Positions 51,168-59,219 of a DNA stretch of 64,000 bases are shown piece by piece (the stretch's first letter is position 1; each line of letters starts with the position of its first letter). The notes below the pieces were generated by a model, which worked only from the letters and a program-made list of their open reading frames with translations, was not told the origin of the DNA and did not search any database. The DNA is from Pollutiaquabacter aromativorans (GTDB taxonomy: Bacteria > Bacteroidota > Bacteroidia > AKYH767-A > 2013-40CM-41-45): NCBI GenBank assembly GCA_049177215.1, contig CP185379.1, positions 1,302,001 to 1,366,000 on the forward strand. The letters are read 5' to 3'. A program made the translations under genes and the position numbers.

Positions 51168-52585
51168 GAAACACCGGATTTTTTATGCGGAACGAACCTT
51201 TTGAAAAACCGGATATACGCCTCCTTGTCAAAGAGTGCGGAATCGGTCGTCGCTTTGTAGGTGAGGAAAATACCGATCGGCAACAGGACCAGCGAGGATG
51301 TCCACATGCCCCGCCAGGGAGGAATGACACCTTCACGTGCGAATTTCTCCCCGGAAATCGAGATGACGTGATACGTGACAAAGAACAAAATGGAAACTAC
51401 AACCGGCATGCCCAGTCCGCCTTTCCGGATGATGGCACCCAACGGTGCGCCAATGAAGAACAGGATCAGACAAGCGAAAGAAAGCGTGAACTTCCGATGC
51501 CACTCGATACGGTGTTTACGCAACGACTTGTTCTTGATCTGAAGATCCTGTTTCGAATCATCTGCCATGCTCTTCACATTCCTGGCGCCAAAAAGCGCTG
51601 ATGAGGCGATAGCGGCCCGCTTTTCTTCCGGAAGACTGCTCAACAGGTCTTTCGCGGGACGTATGGGTTGCGCACTGCGCCCCAACTGGGCGAAATCGGC
51701 ACTGATGATGGGGGCGATATGGTTCGAAAACTGTTTTTCCTTCGTGGTAATACTCTTTGAAATGGAGTCGGCGGATCGGGTCAACTGCTTCAGATTGAGC
51801 ATCTGGTAATTGTCCTTGAACAACTGCTCGTTGGTACGGGTGAGTTTGAATGAACTCAGGTCAAAGCGGATTCTTTCTTCATCGAATTCCGTCCGCATGA
51901 GTGGCCGGGCCTTCGGATGCTTGGGATCTTCCCGCTCTTCGTAGCTGGCGCCCTTGTACAGGGTGAGTAGGAGGTAGCGCTCATCTTCCGAAAGCTTCAT
52001 GGTACCCCGTTCGGCAATGACCAGCTTCGTATTTCCCCGGTTATACGAATGGTCATAGATCATCATGTTGTGCAACGTTTGGCCGTCAGGATCCTTCCGG
52101 CCCACTTTGATGGAGTATCCGTCGATCCCGTTGTAGAAGATGCCTTCTTTGATGAGCAATGCCGGCTTCTGTTCACGCACGTCATACAGCAGCGCGTTCA
52201 TCTTCAGGTTCGCTATCGGCAGGACATAATTGGAGAAGAGAAAGGCTCCGCAACAGATCAGAACGGCAGTCACGATGAGCGGTCGCATCACACGCTGGAG
52301 CGATACGCCGGCGGCCTTACAAGCGGTTAGTTCATATTGTTCAGCCAGGTTGCCGAAGGTCATGATGGACGAAAGCAAAATGGCCAGTGGAAGCGCAAGT
52401 GGTACCAGGGTAACCGACACGTATACCATCAACTGGACGATGATCCAGGTATCGAGTCCTTTTCCGACCAGGTCGTCGATGTACTTCCACAGGAACTGCA
52501 TCTCCAGGACGAACAACGCGATCAGGAAAGTCAGGACCAGCGGACCGGCAAAGGAGCGGAGAACCAGCAGTGTAAGCTTCTTCAC
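51164..52585 (-). CDS. LptF/LptG family permease (YjgP/YjgQ)
   Basis: 473 residues. LptF and LptG form the membrane part of the ABC exporter that lifts lipopolysaccharide from the inner membrane. Three N-terminal helices (about 12-34, 55-80, 97-118), a large periplasmic beta-jellyroll-like domain (about 130-370, with IFYNGIDGYSIKVGRK), and three C-terminal helices with the family segment FIGAPLGAIIRKGGLGMPVVVSI. Whether this is F or G cannot be told; a partner permease is not in the window. Head of a two-gene unit with the glycosyltransferase. Confidence 0.9.
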   Translation of the reverse strand: MKKLTLLVLRSFAGPLVLTFLIALFVLEMQFLWKYIDDLVGKGLDTWIIVQLMVYVSVTLVPLALPLAILLSSIMTFGNLAEQYELTACKAAGVSLQRVMRPLIVTAVLICCGAFLFSNYVLPIANLKMNALLYDVREQKPALLIKEGIFYNGIDGYSIKVGRKDPDGQTLHNMMIYDHSYNRGNTKLVIAERGTMKLSEDERYLLLTLYKGASYEEREDPKHPKARPLMRTEFDEERIRFDLSSFKLTRTNEQLFKDNYQMLNLKQLTRSADSISKSITTKEKQFSNHIAPIISADFAQLGRSAQPIRPAKDLLSSLPEEKRAAIASSALFGARNVKSMADDSKQDLQIKNKSLRKHRIEWHRKFTLSFACLILFFIGAPLGAIIRKGGLGMPVVVSILFFVTYHVISISGEKFAREGVIPPWRGMWTSSLVLLPIGIFLTYKATTDSALFDKEAYIRFFKRFVPHKKSGVS

Positions 52586-52586
52586 G

Positions 52587-52594
52587 TATCTTTG
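52587..52594 (+). promoter_or_regulatory. Promoter -7 box (TATCTTTG) of the conserved unknown gene
   Basis: Exact TAnnTTTG match 30 nt before the ATG at 52624. It touches the start codon of the divergent LptF/G gene (52585), so the two transcripts begin very close to each other. Confidence 0.5.
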
Positions 52595-52623
52595 AAGCTG
52601 AAAAGCCCGCGCAAGTTAAGAAA

Positions 52624-53214
52624 ATGACCTTAAGCCAGGATGACCTGCACGTACTCTGCGATACCCGGTTCTTCCCGGCCCGGTTTCGCATCGCTCAGGA
52701 ATTGGATCAGCTCTTGTCGCGCCTCAAAGATGCCTTGTCGGACGAACTGAAGGGCTGGCCGCTACCGGTCGAAGGTGTCGATACCAGCCGGGGCAAGATC
52801 TTTCGCGGGGAAAACTACCGGCAGTTCCCGTATCACCTGCTGGACTACCCGAGGCGGTTCGATGCGAAGGGAGTCTTCGCGATGCGTTCGCTTTGTCGCT
52901 GGGGAAATGAATGGAGTTTTACGCTGCACCTGCAGGGAGAGGGCCTGCAACCCTTTCGGGAGAAGCTGATCACCGCACGGGATCGTTTACTGAAAGCGGA
53001 GGTTTGGTGGTGTACCAACGATACACCCTGGGAGTACCATTTCGAAAAGGACAACTACCGGAAATTGGTGGAAATCCGACCCGATGAATTCGAACATCGG
53101 TGCCTGGAAGGATCGTTTGTCAAGTTAAGCAGACAACTGCCGCTTGCGCGAACCGGAGAAGTGGTGGAATTCGGACAGGATACTTTTCGCCTCTTCAGGC
53201 AATGCTTGTCATGA
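52624..53214 (+). CDS. Conserved protein of unknown function
   Basis: 196 residues, no signal or membrane helix. I do not recognise a named family, although the middle (GKIFRGENYRQFPYHLLDYPRRFDAKGVFAMRSLCRWGNEWSFTLHLQG) has the dense aromatic and charged pattern of a conserved fold, and similar short proteins occur in Bacteroidota. The C-terminus DKLVEIRPDEFEH-like stretch is acidic. It may be a cytoplasmic enzyme or binding protein. Its end overlaps the convergent START-like gene by 6 bp. Confidence refers to being a real gene. Confidence 0.75.
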   Translation: MTLSQDDLHVLCDTRFFPARFRIAQELDQLLSRLKDALSDELKGWPLPVEGVDTSRGKIFRGENYRQFPYHLLDYPRRFDAKGVFAMRSLCRWGNEWSFTLHLQGEGLQPFREKLITARDRLLKAEVWWCTNDTPWEYHFEKDNYRKLVEIRPDEFEHRCLEGSFVKLSRQLPLARTGEVVEFGQDTFRLFRQCLS

Positions 53215-53613
53215 ACCGATGTGGTGCATGAGGGCGTGGATCTGAGAATCCCACAGCATCATGTTGCCCGCCTTTTCATCATCCGATGCGAAATCGGTCA
53301 CGATCAAGGCTACATCACCGGTGATCTCGTCCTGCTGGATCTCAAACTGAAAAAAGGTCTCGTCCTTTGATTTATCCTCGGTGATCCACTTGTACCGGAT
53401 CATCTGATTTTCTTTACGCGCTACGATGCGGGCACGCTGTTCCGTACCGTCCCATTGAAACATGTAATCGCCTTCCCGAATATTCACTTTGTCGGCGAAC
53501 CATTCCTCAAGACCGCTGGCGGTACTCAGGTAATTGAAAAGGATCTTCGGTGAAGACTTGATCTCGAATTCGAGGGTATATTTCTGCTTCTTCTGGGACT
53601 TGATTTCCGACAT
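53209..53613 (-). CDS. START-like / SRPBCC domain protein
   Basis: 134 residues from the ATG at 53613. The sequence KYTLEFEIKSSPKILFNYLSTASGLEEWFADKVNI is the standard opening of Bacteroidota START-like (SRPBCC, AHSA1-related) proteins, with a deep hydrophobic pocket for a lipid-like or other ligand. The rest, YKWITEDKSKDETFFQFEIQ and MLWDSQIHALMHHIGS, completes the beta-grip and C-terminal helix. Ligand unknown. Upstream in-frame starts at 53661 and 53637 exist, but homologous proteins begin close to SEIKSQKKQKYTLEF. Confidence 0.85.
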   Translation of the reverse strand: MSEIKSQKKQKYTLEFEIKSSPKILFNYLSTASGLEEWFADKVNIREGDYMFQWDGTEQRARIVARKENQMIRYKWITEDKSKDETFFQFEIQQDEITGDVALIVTDFASDDEKAGNMMLWDSQIHALMHHIGS

Positions 53614-53744
53614 CACTAGACTACGTTCAGGGGCCATAGGGCCAGATTTGAGAGGGCGCAAGATACCTAAAAATACGGTTCGAACGACCTGATTCGCATC
53701 ATGAAAACGTTCAAAGCCGATCTTTATTCTATTTTCGTGCCCAT

Positions 53745-54488
53745 ATGGCGCTCATCAACTCGCTTGAATCGGATGGAAACTGGCTCTTTCGCAGAAGGGG
53801 ACAATTGCCCGTCGTCTTGTTTCTGCTGGCCATTCCGGCAATCGCGTTTACGGACTACGAACAGCTCTCGCCGGCATTCAGTCATTGGATGAACTGGCTG
53901 GCTGCCGGTTGCAGTCTGTTGGGATTCCTGGTACGCGCGTACACCATCGGAACCACGCCGCGCGGAACTTCCGGCAGAAATACCGCCGGACAAGTAGCCG
54001 AAAGCCTGAACAGTACCGGCATTTACTCGCTCGTGCGTCACCCGCTTTACCTCGGCAACTACCTGATGTGGATCGGCATTGTGATATTTACCAAGAACAT
54101 CTGGTTTGTCATCATCGTCAGTTTGCTGTATTGGCTCTATTACGAGCGAATCATGTTCGCCGAAGAACGTTTTCTGGAACGAAAGTTTGGCGATGCTTAC
54201 CTGAAATGGGCCAGCAAACTTCCGGCTTTCGTTCCCCGACTTTCGGGATTTGTTCCAAGTGTCATCCCGTTTTCCGTTCGTTCGGTCCTGCGCCGCGAGT
54301 ATTCCGGGGTGCTCGCCACGGTGATCGGATTCGTCTTCGTGGAAGTGATGATCGGCTGGTTCCGCTGGGGAACCTTCTCGATCGGTGATCACTTTTTGGT
54401 GGTGCTCTATGTCACCATAGCAATGACCTTGTTACTGCGAAGCCTGAAGCACTATACCAGCCTGCTCAACGAAGAAGGACGTTCATAA
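53745..54488 (+). CDS. Isoprenylcysteine carboxyl methyltransferase-like membrane methyltransferase
   Basis: 247 residues with five to six membrane helices. The ICMT/PEMT SAM-binding signature is visible: GTTPRGTSGRNTAGQVAESLNSTGIYSLVRHPLYLGN (about 68-105), then YERIMFAEERFLERKFGDAYLKW. The GRNT..Q and RHPLYLGN elements resemble the lipid A 1-phosphate methyltransferase LmtA of Leptospira, so a lipid or lipid A phosphate acceptor is plausible; this is inference. TATTTTCG just before the start (about 53730) is a weak promoter candidate. Downstream lies the tRNA region. Confidence 0.83.
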   Translation: MALINSLESDGNWLFRRRGQLPVVLFLLAIPAIAFTDYEQLSPAFSHWMNWLAAGCSLLGFLVRAYTIGTTPRGTSGRNTAGQVAESLNSTGIYSLVRHPLYLGNYLMWIGIVIFTKNIWFVIIVSLLYWLYYERIMFAEERFLERKFGDAYLKWASKLPAFVPRLSGFVPSVIPFSVRSVLRREYSGVLATVIGFVFVEVMIGWFRWGTFSIGDHFLVVLYVTIAMTLLLRSLKHYTSLLNEEGRS

Positions 54489-54556
54489 GGGATCAAGCAG
54501 GAGTTGTATGAACTTCCCCGTCGTTCAGCTGCGGGTCTGCTATTGTCATTGATCGG

Positions 54557-54630
54557 AGGCGGAGAACCCTCCACAAAAAATAACATCCCGTTCGGTTGAA
54601 CGGGATGTTGGTGTAGCGAGGGAGGGAATC
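54557..54630. repeat. Direct repeat copy A: tRNA-Met 3' end plus terminator
   Basis: 74 bp, 73 identical to copy B 121 bp away. On the minus strand it carries the last 21 nt of the tRNA-Met gene (from the T-loop GATT through the acceptor end), the tRNA terminator hairpin, and an 11-nt T-arm-like segment GTGGAGGGTTC. There is no rest of a tRNA attached to this copy. Its terminator stem is intact and 12 bp long. Confidence 0.9.
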
Positions 54631-54677
54631 CCTGTCCGCCGAACCTTCCTTGAATCCGGAAAAAAGCGACACGAAAA

Positions 54678-54751
54678 AGGCGGAGAACCCTCCACAAAAA
54701 ATAAAATCCCGTTCGGTTGAACGGGATGTTGGTGTAGCGAGGGAGGGAATC
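54678..54751. repeat. Direct repeat copy B: 3' end of the functional tRNA-Met plus terminator
   Basis: Same 74-bp unit, here continuous with the complete tRNA-Met gene. The single difference (C to A at 54715-121 offset position 54594 in copy A) shortens the terminator stem in this copy. A 47-bp unrelated spacer (54631-54677) separates the copies. Confidence 0.9.
54696..54727 (-). terminator. Terminator of tRNA-Met
   Basis: Minus-strand stem ATCCCGTTC / GAACGGGAT with a 4-nt loop, followed by TTTATTTTTT. It starts 8 nt after the tRNA 3' end. A second, stronger version is in repeat copy A (about 54575-54610). Confidence 0.85.
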
Positions 54752-54808
54752 GAACCCTCCACCTCAGGGTTATGAATCCTGCGCTCTAACCACCTGAGCT
54801 ACCTCGCC
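54735..54808 (-). tRNA. tRNA-Met (CAT), elongator type
   Basis: 74 nt. Acceptor GGCGAGG / CCTCGCT (G1-T72 wobble), D stem GCTC / GAGC, anticodon loop TTCATAA with CAT, T arm GAGGG-TTCGATT-CCCTC, discriminator A; CCA is not encoded directly after it. The anticodon stem CAGGA / CCCTG has an A-C mismatch at the loop-closing pair, where the usual form is CAGGA / TCCTG. The D arm lacks the three G-C pairs in the anticodon stem that mark initiator tRNA, so it is the elongator (or a CAT-Ile2, which cannot be excluded). Confidence 0.92.
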
Positions 54809-54888
54809 GGATTTGGGGCTGCAAATATCCGAATAGAATTGATTCCGCCCAAGTATCCTTCAAAAAACTGCATCCTTTGCGCGGAAAT

Positions 54889-54922
54889 AAAAAAGAGATT
54901 CCTTCCCCAAGGAAGGAATCTC
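54889..54922 (-). terminator. Terminator of the histone H1-like gene
   Basis: Perfect 12-bp stem GAGATTCCTTCC / GGAAGGAATCTC with a 4-nt loop, followed on the minus strand by six T. It lies 27 nt after the stop of the H1-like gene and about 80 nt before the tRNA on the same strand. Confidence 0.92.
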
Positions 54923-54949
54923 AGGATGATGTACCGTCCGGGAAAATGA

Positions 54950-55138
54950 TCAGCCTTGCGGCGTATCTCCCTTTTTAATATCCTGAATAGCGTCACGCAT
55001 ATCCTGGCAAGCACGCTTGATGTCCTGCAAGCCTTTGCGAACACGCGTTCCGGCTGCCGCGTTGCCCTTTTCGGAAAACTTGATCACATCCTCTTCAATT
55101 GCGGCGACCAGTTGCTTGATTTTTTCGTACTCTTTCAT
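54950..55138 (-). CDS. Histone H1-like (Hc1-type) DNA-binding protein
   Basis: 62 residues. The sequence MKEYEKIKQLVAAIEEDVIKFSEKGNAAAGTRVRKGLQDIKRACQDMR is the N-terminal helical domain of the Bacteroidota/chlamydial histone H1-like family (PF07432), with the KGNxAAGTRVRK core. The Lys/Ala-rich tail of chlamydial Hc1 is absent; the chain ends IKKGDTPQG. Expected role is nucleoid compaction or general DNA binding. It has its own strong terminator and lies 52 bp downstream of the alpha-oxoamine synthase gene on the same strand, so may share its transcript. Confidence 0.88.
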   Translation of the reverse strand: MKEYEKIKQLVAAIEEDVIKFSEKGNAAAGTRVRKGLQDIKRACQDMRDAIQDIKKGDTPQG

Positions 55139-55190
55139 GTTGATGATCGTTTAGGGGTTAAGAATGGAGGTGGAAGGGAAGTAGTGAATA

Positions 55191-56432
55191 TTAGAATGCG
55201 GCGATCTTATCCGACATATACTCGCCGGCTTTCAATTTGACATACGCTTTGCGGAACGCTTCGATCGTGTATTTCACATCCTCGAGTGTATGTACCGCCG
55301 TTGGGATCAGTCGGAGAATGATCACGCCTTTCGGGACGACCGGATAGACGACCATCGAGCAGAAGATGTCGGAATTCTCACGCAGGTCGTAGATCATGTT
55401 GGTGGCTTCCGGAATCGAGCCGCTCATATAGACAGGCGTAACCGGACTTTCGGTATTTCCGATCTCAAATCCTGCTTCTTTCAGACCCGATTGAAGTGCG
55501 TTTACGATCTTCCACAGGTCATTTTTCAGCGAGGGATTCGATCGGAGCAGTTCCAGGCGTTTTAAGGCGCCTTTTACCAGGGCTGCCGGCATGGATTTGG
55601 CGAAAATCTGCGATCGCATATTGTAGCGCAGGTATTCCACCACATCTTCCTTGGATGAAATGAACCCGCCGATCATGGCCATACTCTTGGCAAACGTGCC
55701 GAAGTAAACATCGATCTCATCCTGAACACCTTGCTCTTCACCCGTACCGGCACCGGTCTTACCCATCGTGCCGAATCCATGCGCGTCATCCACAAACAGG
55801 CGGAAGTTGTATTTCTTCTTCAGGGCGACGATTTCTTTCAATTTACCCTGATCACCGCGCATGCCGAATACACCTTCGGTAATGACGAGAATGGAACCAC
55901 CGGTCTCTTCAACGATCCGGGTCGCCCGTTCGAGTTGTTTTTCGCAGTTGGCAATATCATTATGCGGGAAAACAAAGCGTTTGCCCATGTGTAGACGCAC
56001 ACCGTCAATAATGCATGCATGGCTTTCGCTGTCGTAAACGATTACGTCATGGCGGTCAACCAGGCAATCAATCGCGGAAACCATTCCCTGGTATCCGAAA
56101 TTCAGCAGAATGGTGTCCTCCTTGTGCATGAAGGCGGAAAGCTCGTTCTCCAACTGTTCGTGGTAGTTGGTGTTACCCGACATCATGCGTGCACCCATGG
56201 GCGACGCAAAACCGTATTCTGCAGCGGCAGCTGCATCGGCCTTGCGAACGTCGGGATGGTTGGCCAAGCCGAGATAATTATTCAAACTCCAAACAAGGCG
56301 CTCTTTTCCACGGAATACCATTTTCGAACCGATTTCACCTTCCAGTTTTGGAAAGGTGAAGTAGCCATGCGAGTCTTTCGCGTGCTGACCGATCGGACCG
56401 CGATTCTTCTTAATTTTTTCAAACAGATCCAC
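55191..56432 (-). CDS. Alpha-oxoamine synthase, probable serine palmitoyltransferase
   Basis: 413 residues from a GTG start preceded by AAGGAG, an unusually good Shine-Dalgarno for this group. PLP lysine K249 in GTFAKSMAMIGG; cofactor Asp/His in LFVDDAHGFG (213-222); substrate His138 in SESHACIID. The family includes serine palmitoyltransferase, KBL and BioF. The long N-terminus, GNTNYHEQLE, and lack of biotin or threonine genes nearby favour serine palmitoyltransferase, the first step of sphingolipid synthesis common in Bacteroidota; BioF/KBL cannot be ruled out. The leader has a hairpin at 56452-56471. Confidence 0.8.
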   Translation of the reverse strand: MDLFEKIKKNRGPIGQHAKDSHGYFTFPKLEGEIGSKMVFRGKERLVWSLNNYLGLANHPDVRKADAAAAAEYGFASPMGARMMSGNTNYHEQLENELSAFMHKEDTILLNFGYQGMVSAIDCLVDRHDVIVYDSESHACIIDGVRLHMGKRFVFPHNDIANCEKQLERATRIVEETGGSILVITEGVFGMRGDQGKLKEIVALKKKYNFRLFVDDAHGFGTMGKTGAGTGEEQGVQDEIDVYFGTFAKSMAMIGGFISSKEDVVEYLRYNMRSQIFAKSMPAALVKGALKRLELLRSNPSLKNDLWKIVNALQSGLKEAGFEIGNTESPVTPVYMSGSIPEATNMIYDLRENSDIFCSMVVYPVVPKGVIILRLIPTAVHTLEDVKYTIEAFRKAYVKLKAGEYMSDKIAAF

Positions 56433-56451
56433 GATGTTCTCCTTTTTGTCG

Positions 56452-56471
56452 AGGCCTTCCGATGAAGGCCT
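56452..56471 (-). promoter_or_regulatory. Leader hairpin of the oxoamine synthase mRNA
   Basis: Perfect 8-bp inverted repeat AGGCCTTC / GAAGGCCT with a 4-nt loop, placed between the -7 box and the AAGGAG ribosome site. With the predicted start near 56472, the transcript would begin with this hairpin. It could protect the 5' end or modulate translation; inference from position. Confidence 0.5.
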
Positions 56472-56477
56472 TCTCTA

Positions 56478-56485
56478 CAAATGTA
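56478..56485 (-). promoter_or_regulatory. Oxoamine synthase promoter -7 box (TACATTTG)
   Basis: Exact TAnnTTTG match on the minus strand, 45 nt before the GTG start. It implies a leader of about 40 nt, longer than at most promoters in this window. Confidence 0.5.
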
Positions 56486-56778
56486 ACCATAATTGCTCGA
56501 ATTCAAAGAATTTTAAGGCTTTTCATCAACACGTCAGTGTGGAAGAAGTAGGTGCGGAGCTGATCACATGCATTAGAAACAGTTCACCATTTGCTATATA
56601 TATTATTGATATTCAGATATATAAAGCTTATTTCAGTAGCCTCCATACATCGTTCCAGCGGCAGATTTGTTGGTTTCAATCTCCGATCCCGCAGGACTTG
56701 CATGGACAAATTTGACGCTAAAAAGACATGGACTTCATTGTATTTACCTGAAAATCTGCTGTCCTTGCAGCCCCACCC

Positions 56779-59160
56779 ATGAAAAAGCTCATCGCCTTCC
56801 TTGGCTGCATCCTGCTGCTGTCAGTTTCCAGCCTCTCCGCTCAAAACCTCCAATTACGTGCGAATCTGTCTTACGGCTCCTCCGCATTGGCCAACATCGG
56901 AGGTTATGTAGACCATGATGGAAACGAATATGCCCTGGTCGGAACAGATTTCGGCCTTTCGATCGTCGACGTTACCGATCCCGACAATCCGGCTATTCGT
57001 TTTACTGTTCCCGGCGCCAATTCCATTTGGCGTGAGGTCAAGACTTACCACGATTTCGCTTATGTAACAACGGAAGGTGGCGGAGGCTTGACCATCGTCG
57101 ACCTTTCTCAGCTTCCCGCAAACGTCAATTATTACGACTACAACGGGGATGGGGCGATCGCCAACCAATTGGAAACGATCCACGCCCTGCACGTCGATAC
57201 GACCAAGGGATTCCTGTATCTCTACGGCAGCAATATCGGAAGTGGAAACACCCTGTTTTTCGACTTGTCCGATCCCGCCAACCCGACCTACGCAGGGGAA
57301 TATGTTTACCCCGGTGGCGGCAGCGATGCCTATGTACACGATGGCTATGCCGATAATGACACCTTGTATCAGTCACACATCTACGCCGGCTTCTTCACCG
57401 TCGTGGATGTAACCGACAAGGCGAACCCGGTGCTCCTGGCTACTCAGGTTACCCCGACGGAATTCACACACAATACCTGGCTTTCGGTCGATCACAAGAC
57501 CTTGTTTACCACGGACGAGAATTCTGGGTCCTTTCTCGGCTGCTACGATATTTCCGATTTGAGCAATATCACGGAGCTGGCACGCTTTCAGACCGCTCCC
57601 GGCAGCGGTGCCGTTATTCATAATACGCATATCCTGAACGATTTTGCCGTGACTTCCTGGTATAAGGAGGGGGTAGTCATTACCGACGTTTCCCGTCCGG
57701 CGAATCCGGTCGAAGTAGGACACTATGATACCTACGCACAAGGAAGTGGGAATGGATTCAATGGCTGCTGGGGCGTTTATCCGTTCCTGCCGTCGGGTAC
57801 GGTCGTCGCGTCCGACATCGACAATGGGTTGTTTGTCCTGACTCCGACCTATGTAAGAGCCTGCTACCTGGAAGGAAAGGTCACTGACAGCATTACCGGG
57901 TTCCCTTTACAAGCGGCAAGTGTCCGATTGCTGACCACCACCCTCACAGCTGTTTCCGATATTCTCGGCGATTACCGGACCGGGACGGTAACCGGTGGTA
58001 CATACGATGTCGAGATCAGCAAACCCGGCTATCAGACCAAGACAATTTCAGGTGTCACCCTTTCCAATGGTGTGCTGACGACGCTCGATGTACAATTAGC
58101 GCCCGTGCCGACCATTAGTATTAGCGGAACGGTATTGGATAGTCTGACGGGTCAGCCCATAGCCGGTGCCATGGTGATGATGTCGGATCCTGACTTCACG
58201 TTCAACACCACCACAGATGCTGCCGGAACTTTCTCCCTAAACGGTGTGGTAGCTGGAAATTACGATGTCACGGTCGGATTGTGGGGGTATGTGACCAAAT
58301 GTTCGGGCTTCGTTGCAGGCTCCGGGGCCTTTCAGACGGAACTGGTACCCGGCTACTACGATGACTTCACCTTTGACTTCGGTTGGACCGTGAGTGGCAC
58401 TTCTCCCAATGCGTGGGAGCGGGGCATTCCGGTTGGCACATACGATAACCAGGGAGATGAAGTCAACCCGGCTACGGATGTATCGGGCGATTGTCAGCAG
58501 TACTGTTACGTCACCGATAATGGTGGAGGCACATTCTCCAACCACGATGTCGACAACGGGAATACGCAACTGACCTCACCGGTTTTTGATGCCACCATCT
58601 ATTCCAATCCTACCATCGAATACTATCGCTGGTTTGTCAATACGGCGGGTACAGGGACGCCGAATGACCTGATGAACTTCCGTCTGACGAATGGAACAAC
58701 CACGATCGCCCTGGAACAGGTCAGCATCACCTCACCGGGCCAGGGTACCTGGGTTCCCCAAGCGATTCCGCTTACCGGTCTGCTGCCGTTGACCTCCACC
58801 ATGCAGTTGATCGTCGACATTGCCGACGATGCTCCGGGGCATGTGCTGGAAGGCGGACTGGATCGGTTCAGCATTACCGGACAACTGACCGTCGGCTTGC
58901 CCGCTGCTACTGCTCCGGCTTCGCTCACTGTTTATCCCAACCCCAGCAACGCAAACTTCCGCATCCAGTTCGATCAGGCCGCAGGCCTTGTTCAGATCCG
59001 CATCCTGGACCTCCAGGGTAAGTTGATGAGCAACCTGACTGGTCGGGATCTTGAAAAAGGCCTGATCAACTGGGGAGAGCAGGTGAGCCCGGGTTGTTAC
59101 CTACTGGAAGCAAAACAGGCGGATGGCAGGACGGAGTACCGGAAACTGATCCGCAATTGA
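56779..59160 (+). CDS. Choice-of-anchor B / LVIVD-repeat protein with T9SS sorting domain
   Basis: 793 residues. Signal peptide to about residue 21 (SSLSAQ). Residues 25-360 are an LVIVD-type propeller (choice-of-anchor B): repeats of the form SIVDVTDPDNP, TVVDVTDKANP, VITDVSRPANPVEVG. Two carboxypeptidase-regulatory-like domains follow (about 365-440, CYLEGKVTDSITGFPL; 445-525, ISISGTVLDSLTGQPI). Residues 530-705 are a jelly-roll-like ligand domain. The final 80 residues (LTVYPNPSNANFRIQF, then YLLEAKQADGRTEYRKLIRN) are the type A T9SS sorting domain, so the protein is exported and attached to the surface or released. Confidence 0.93.
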   Translation: MKKLIAFLGCILLLSVSSLSAQNLQLRANLSYGSSALANIGGYVDHDGNEYALVGTDFGLSIVDVTDPDNPAIRFTVPGANSIWREVKTYHDFAYVTTEGGGGLTIVDLSQLPANVNYYDYNGDGAIANQLETIHALHVDTTKGFLYLYGSNIGSGNTLFFDLSDPANPTYAGEYVYPGGGSDAYVHDGYADNDTLYQSHIYAGFFTVVDVTDKANPVLLATQVTPTEFTHNTWLSVDHKTLFTTDENSGSFLGCYDISDLSNITELARFQTAPGSGAVIHNTHILNDFAVTSWYKEGVVITDVSRPANPVEVGHYDTYAQGSGNGFNGCWGVYPFLPSGTVVASDIDNGLFVLTPTYVRACYLEGKVTDSITGFPLQAASVRLLTTTLTAVSDILGDYRTGTVTGGTYDVEISKPGYQTKTISGVTLSNGVLTTLDVQLAPVPTISISGTVLDSLTGQPIAGAMVMMSDPDFTFNTTTDAAGTFSLNGVVAGNYDVTVGLWGYVTKCSGFVAGSGAFQTELVPGYYDDFTFDFGWTVSGTSPNAWERGIPVGTYDNQGDEVNPATDVSGDCQQYCYVTDNGGGTFSNHDVDNGNTQLTSPVFDATIYSNPTIEYYRWFVNTAGTGTPNDLMNFRLTNGTTTIALEQVSITSPGQGTWVPQAIPLTGLLPLTSTMQLIVDIADDAPGHVLEGGLDRFSITGQLTVGLPAATAPASLTVYPNPSNANFRIQFDQAAGLVQIRILDLQGKLMSNLTGRDLEKGLINWGEQVSPGCYLLEAKQADGRTEYRKLIRN

Positions 59161-59219
59161 CATCCAGACAGGCCAGGAATTGTCCAGATCCATGATTTTT
59201 AATGATTTGGATAATTTCT

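Larger units (their letters stand above)
56433..56778. other. Divergent intergenic region, oxoamine synthase / T9SS protein
   Basis: 346 bp without a credible gene. The left end holds the leader, hairpin and promoter of the minus-strand synthase. The middle (about 56590-56640) is strongly AT-rich with alternating TA steps. The right 100 bp precede the T9SS protein start; no clear TAnnTTTG box was found there. Confidence 0.5.

Noticed and set aside
54493..54762. Open frames across the tRNA repeat region
   Set aside because: Their apparent protein repeats are simply the translated 74-bp DNA repeats, and they overlap the tRNA gene.
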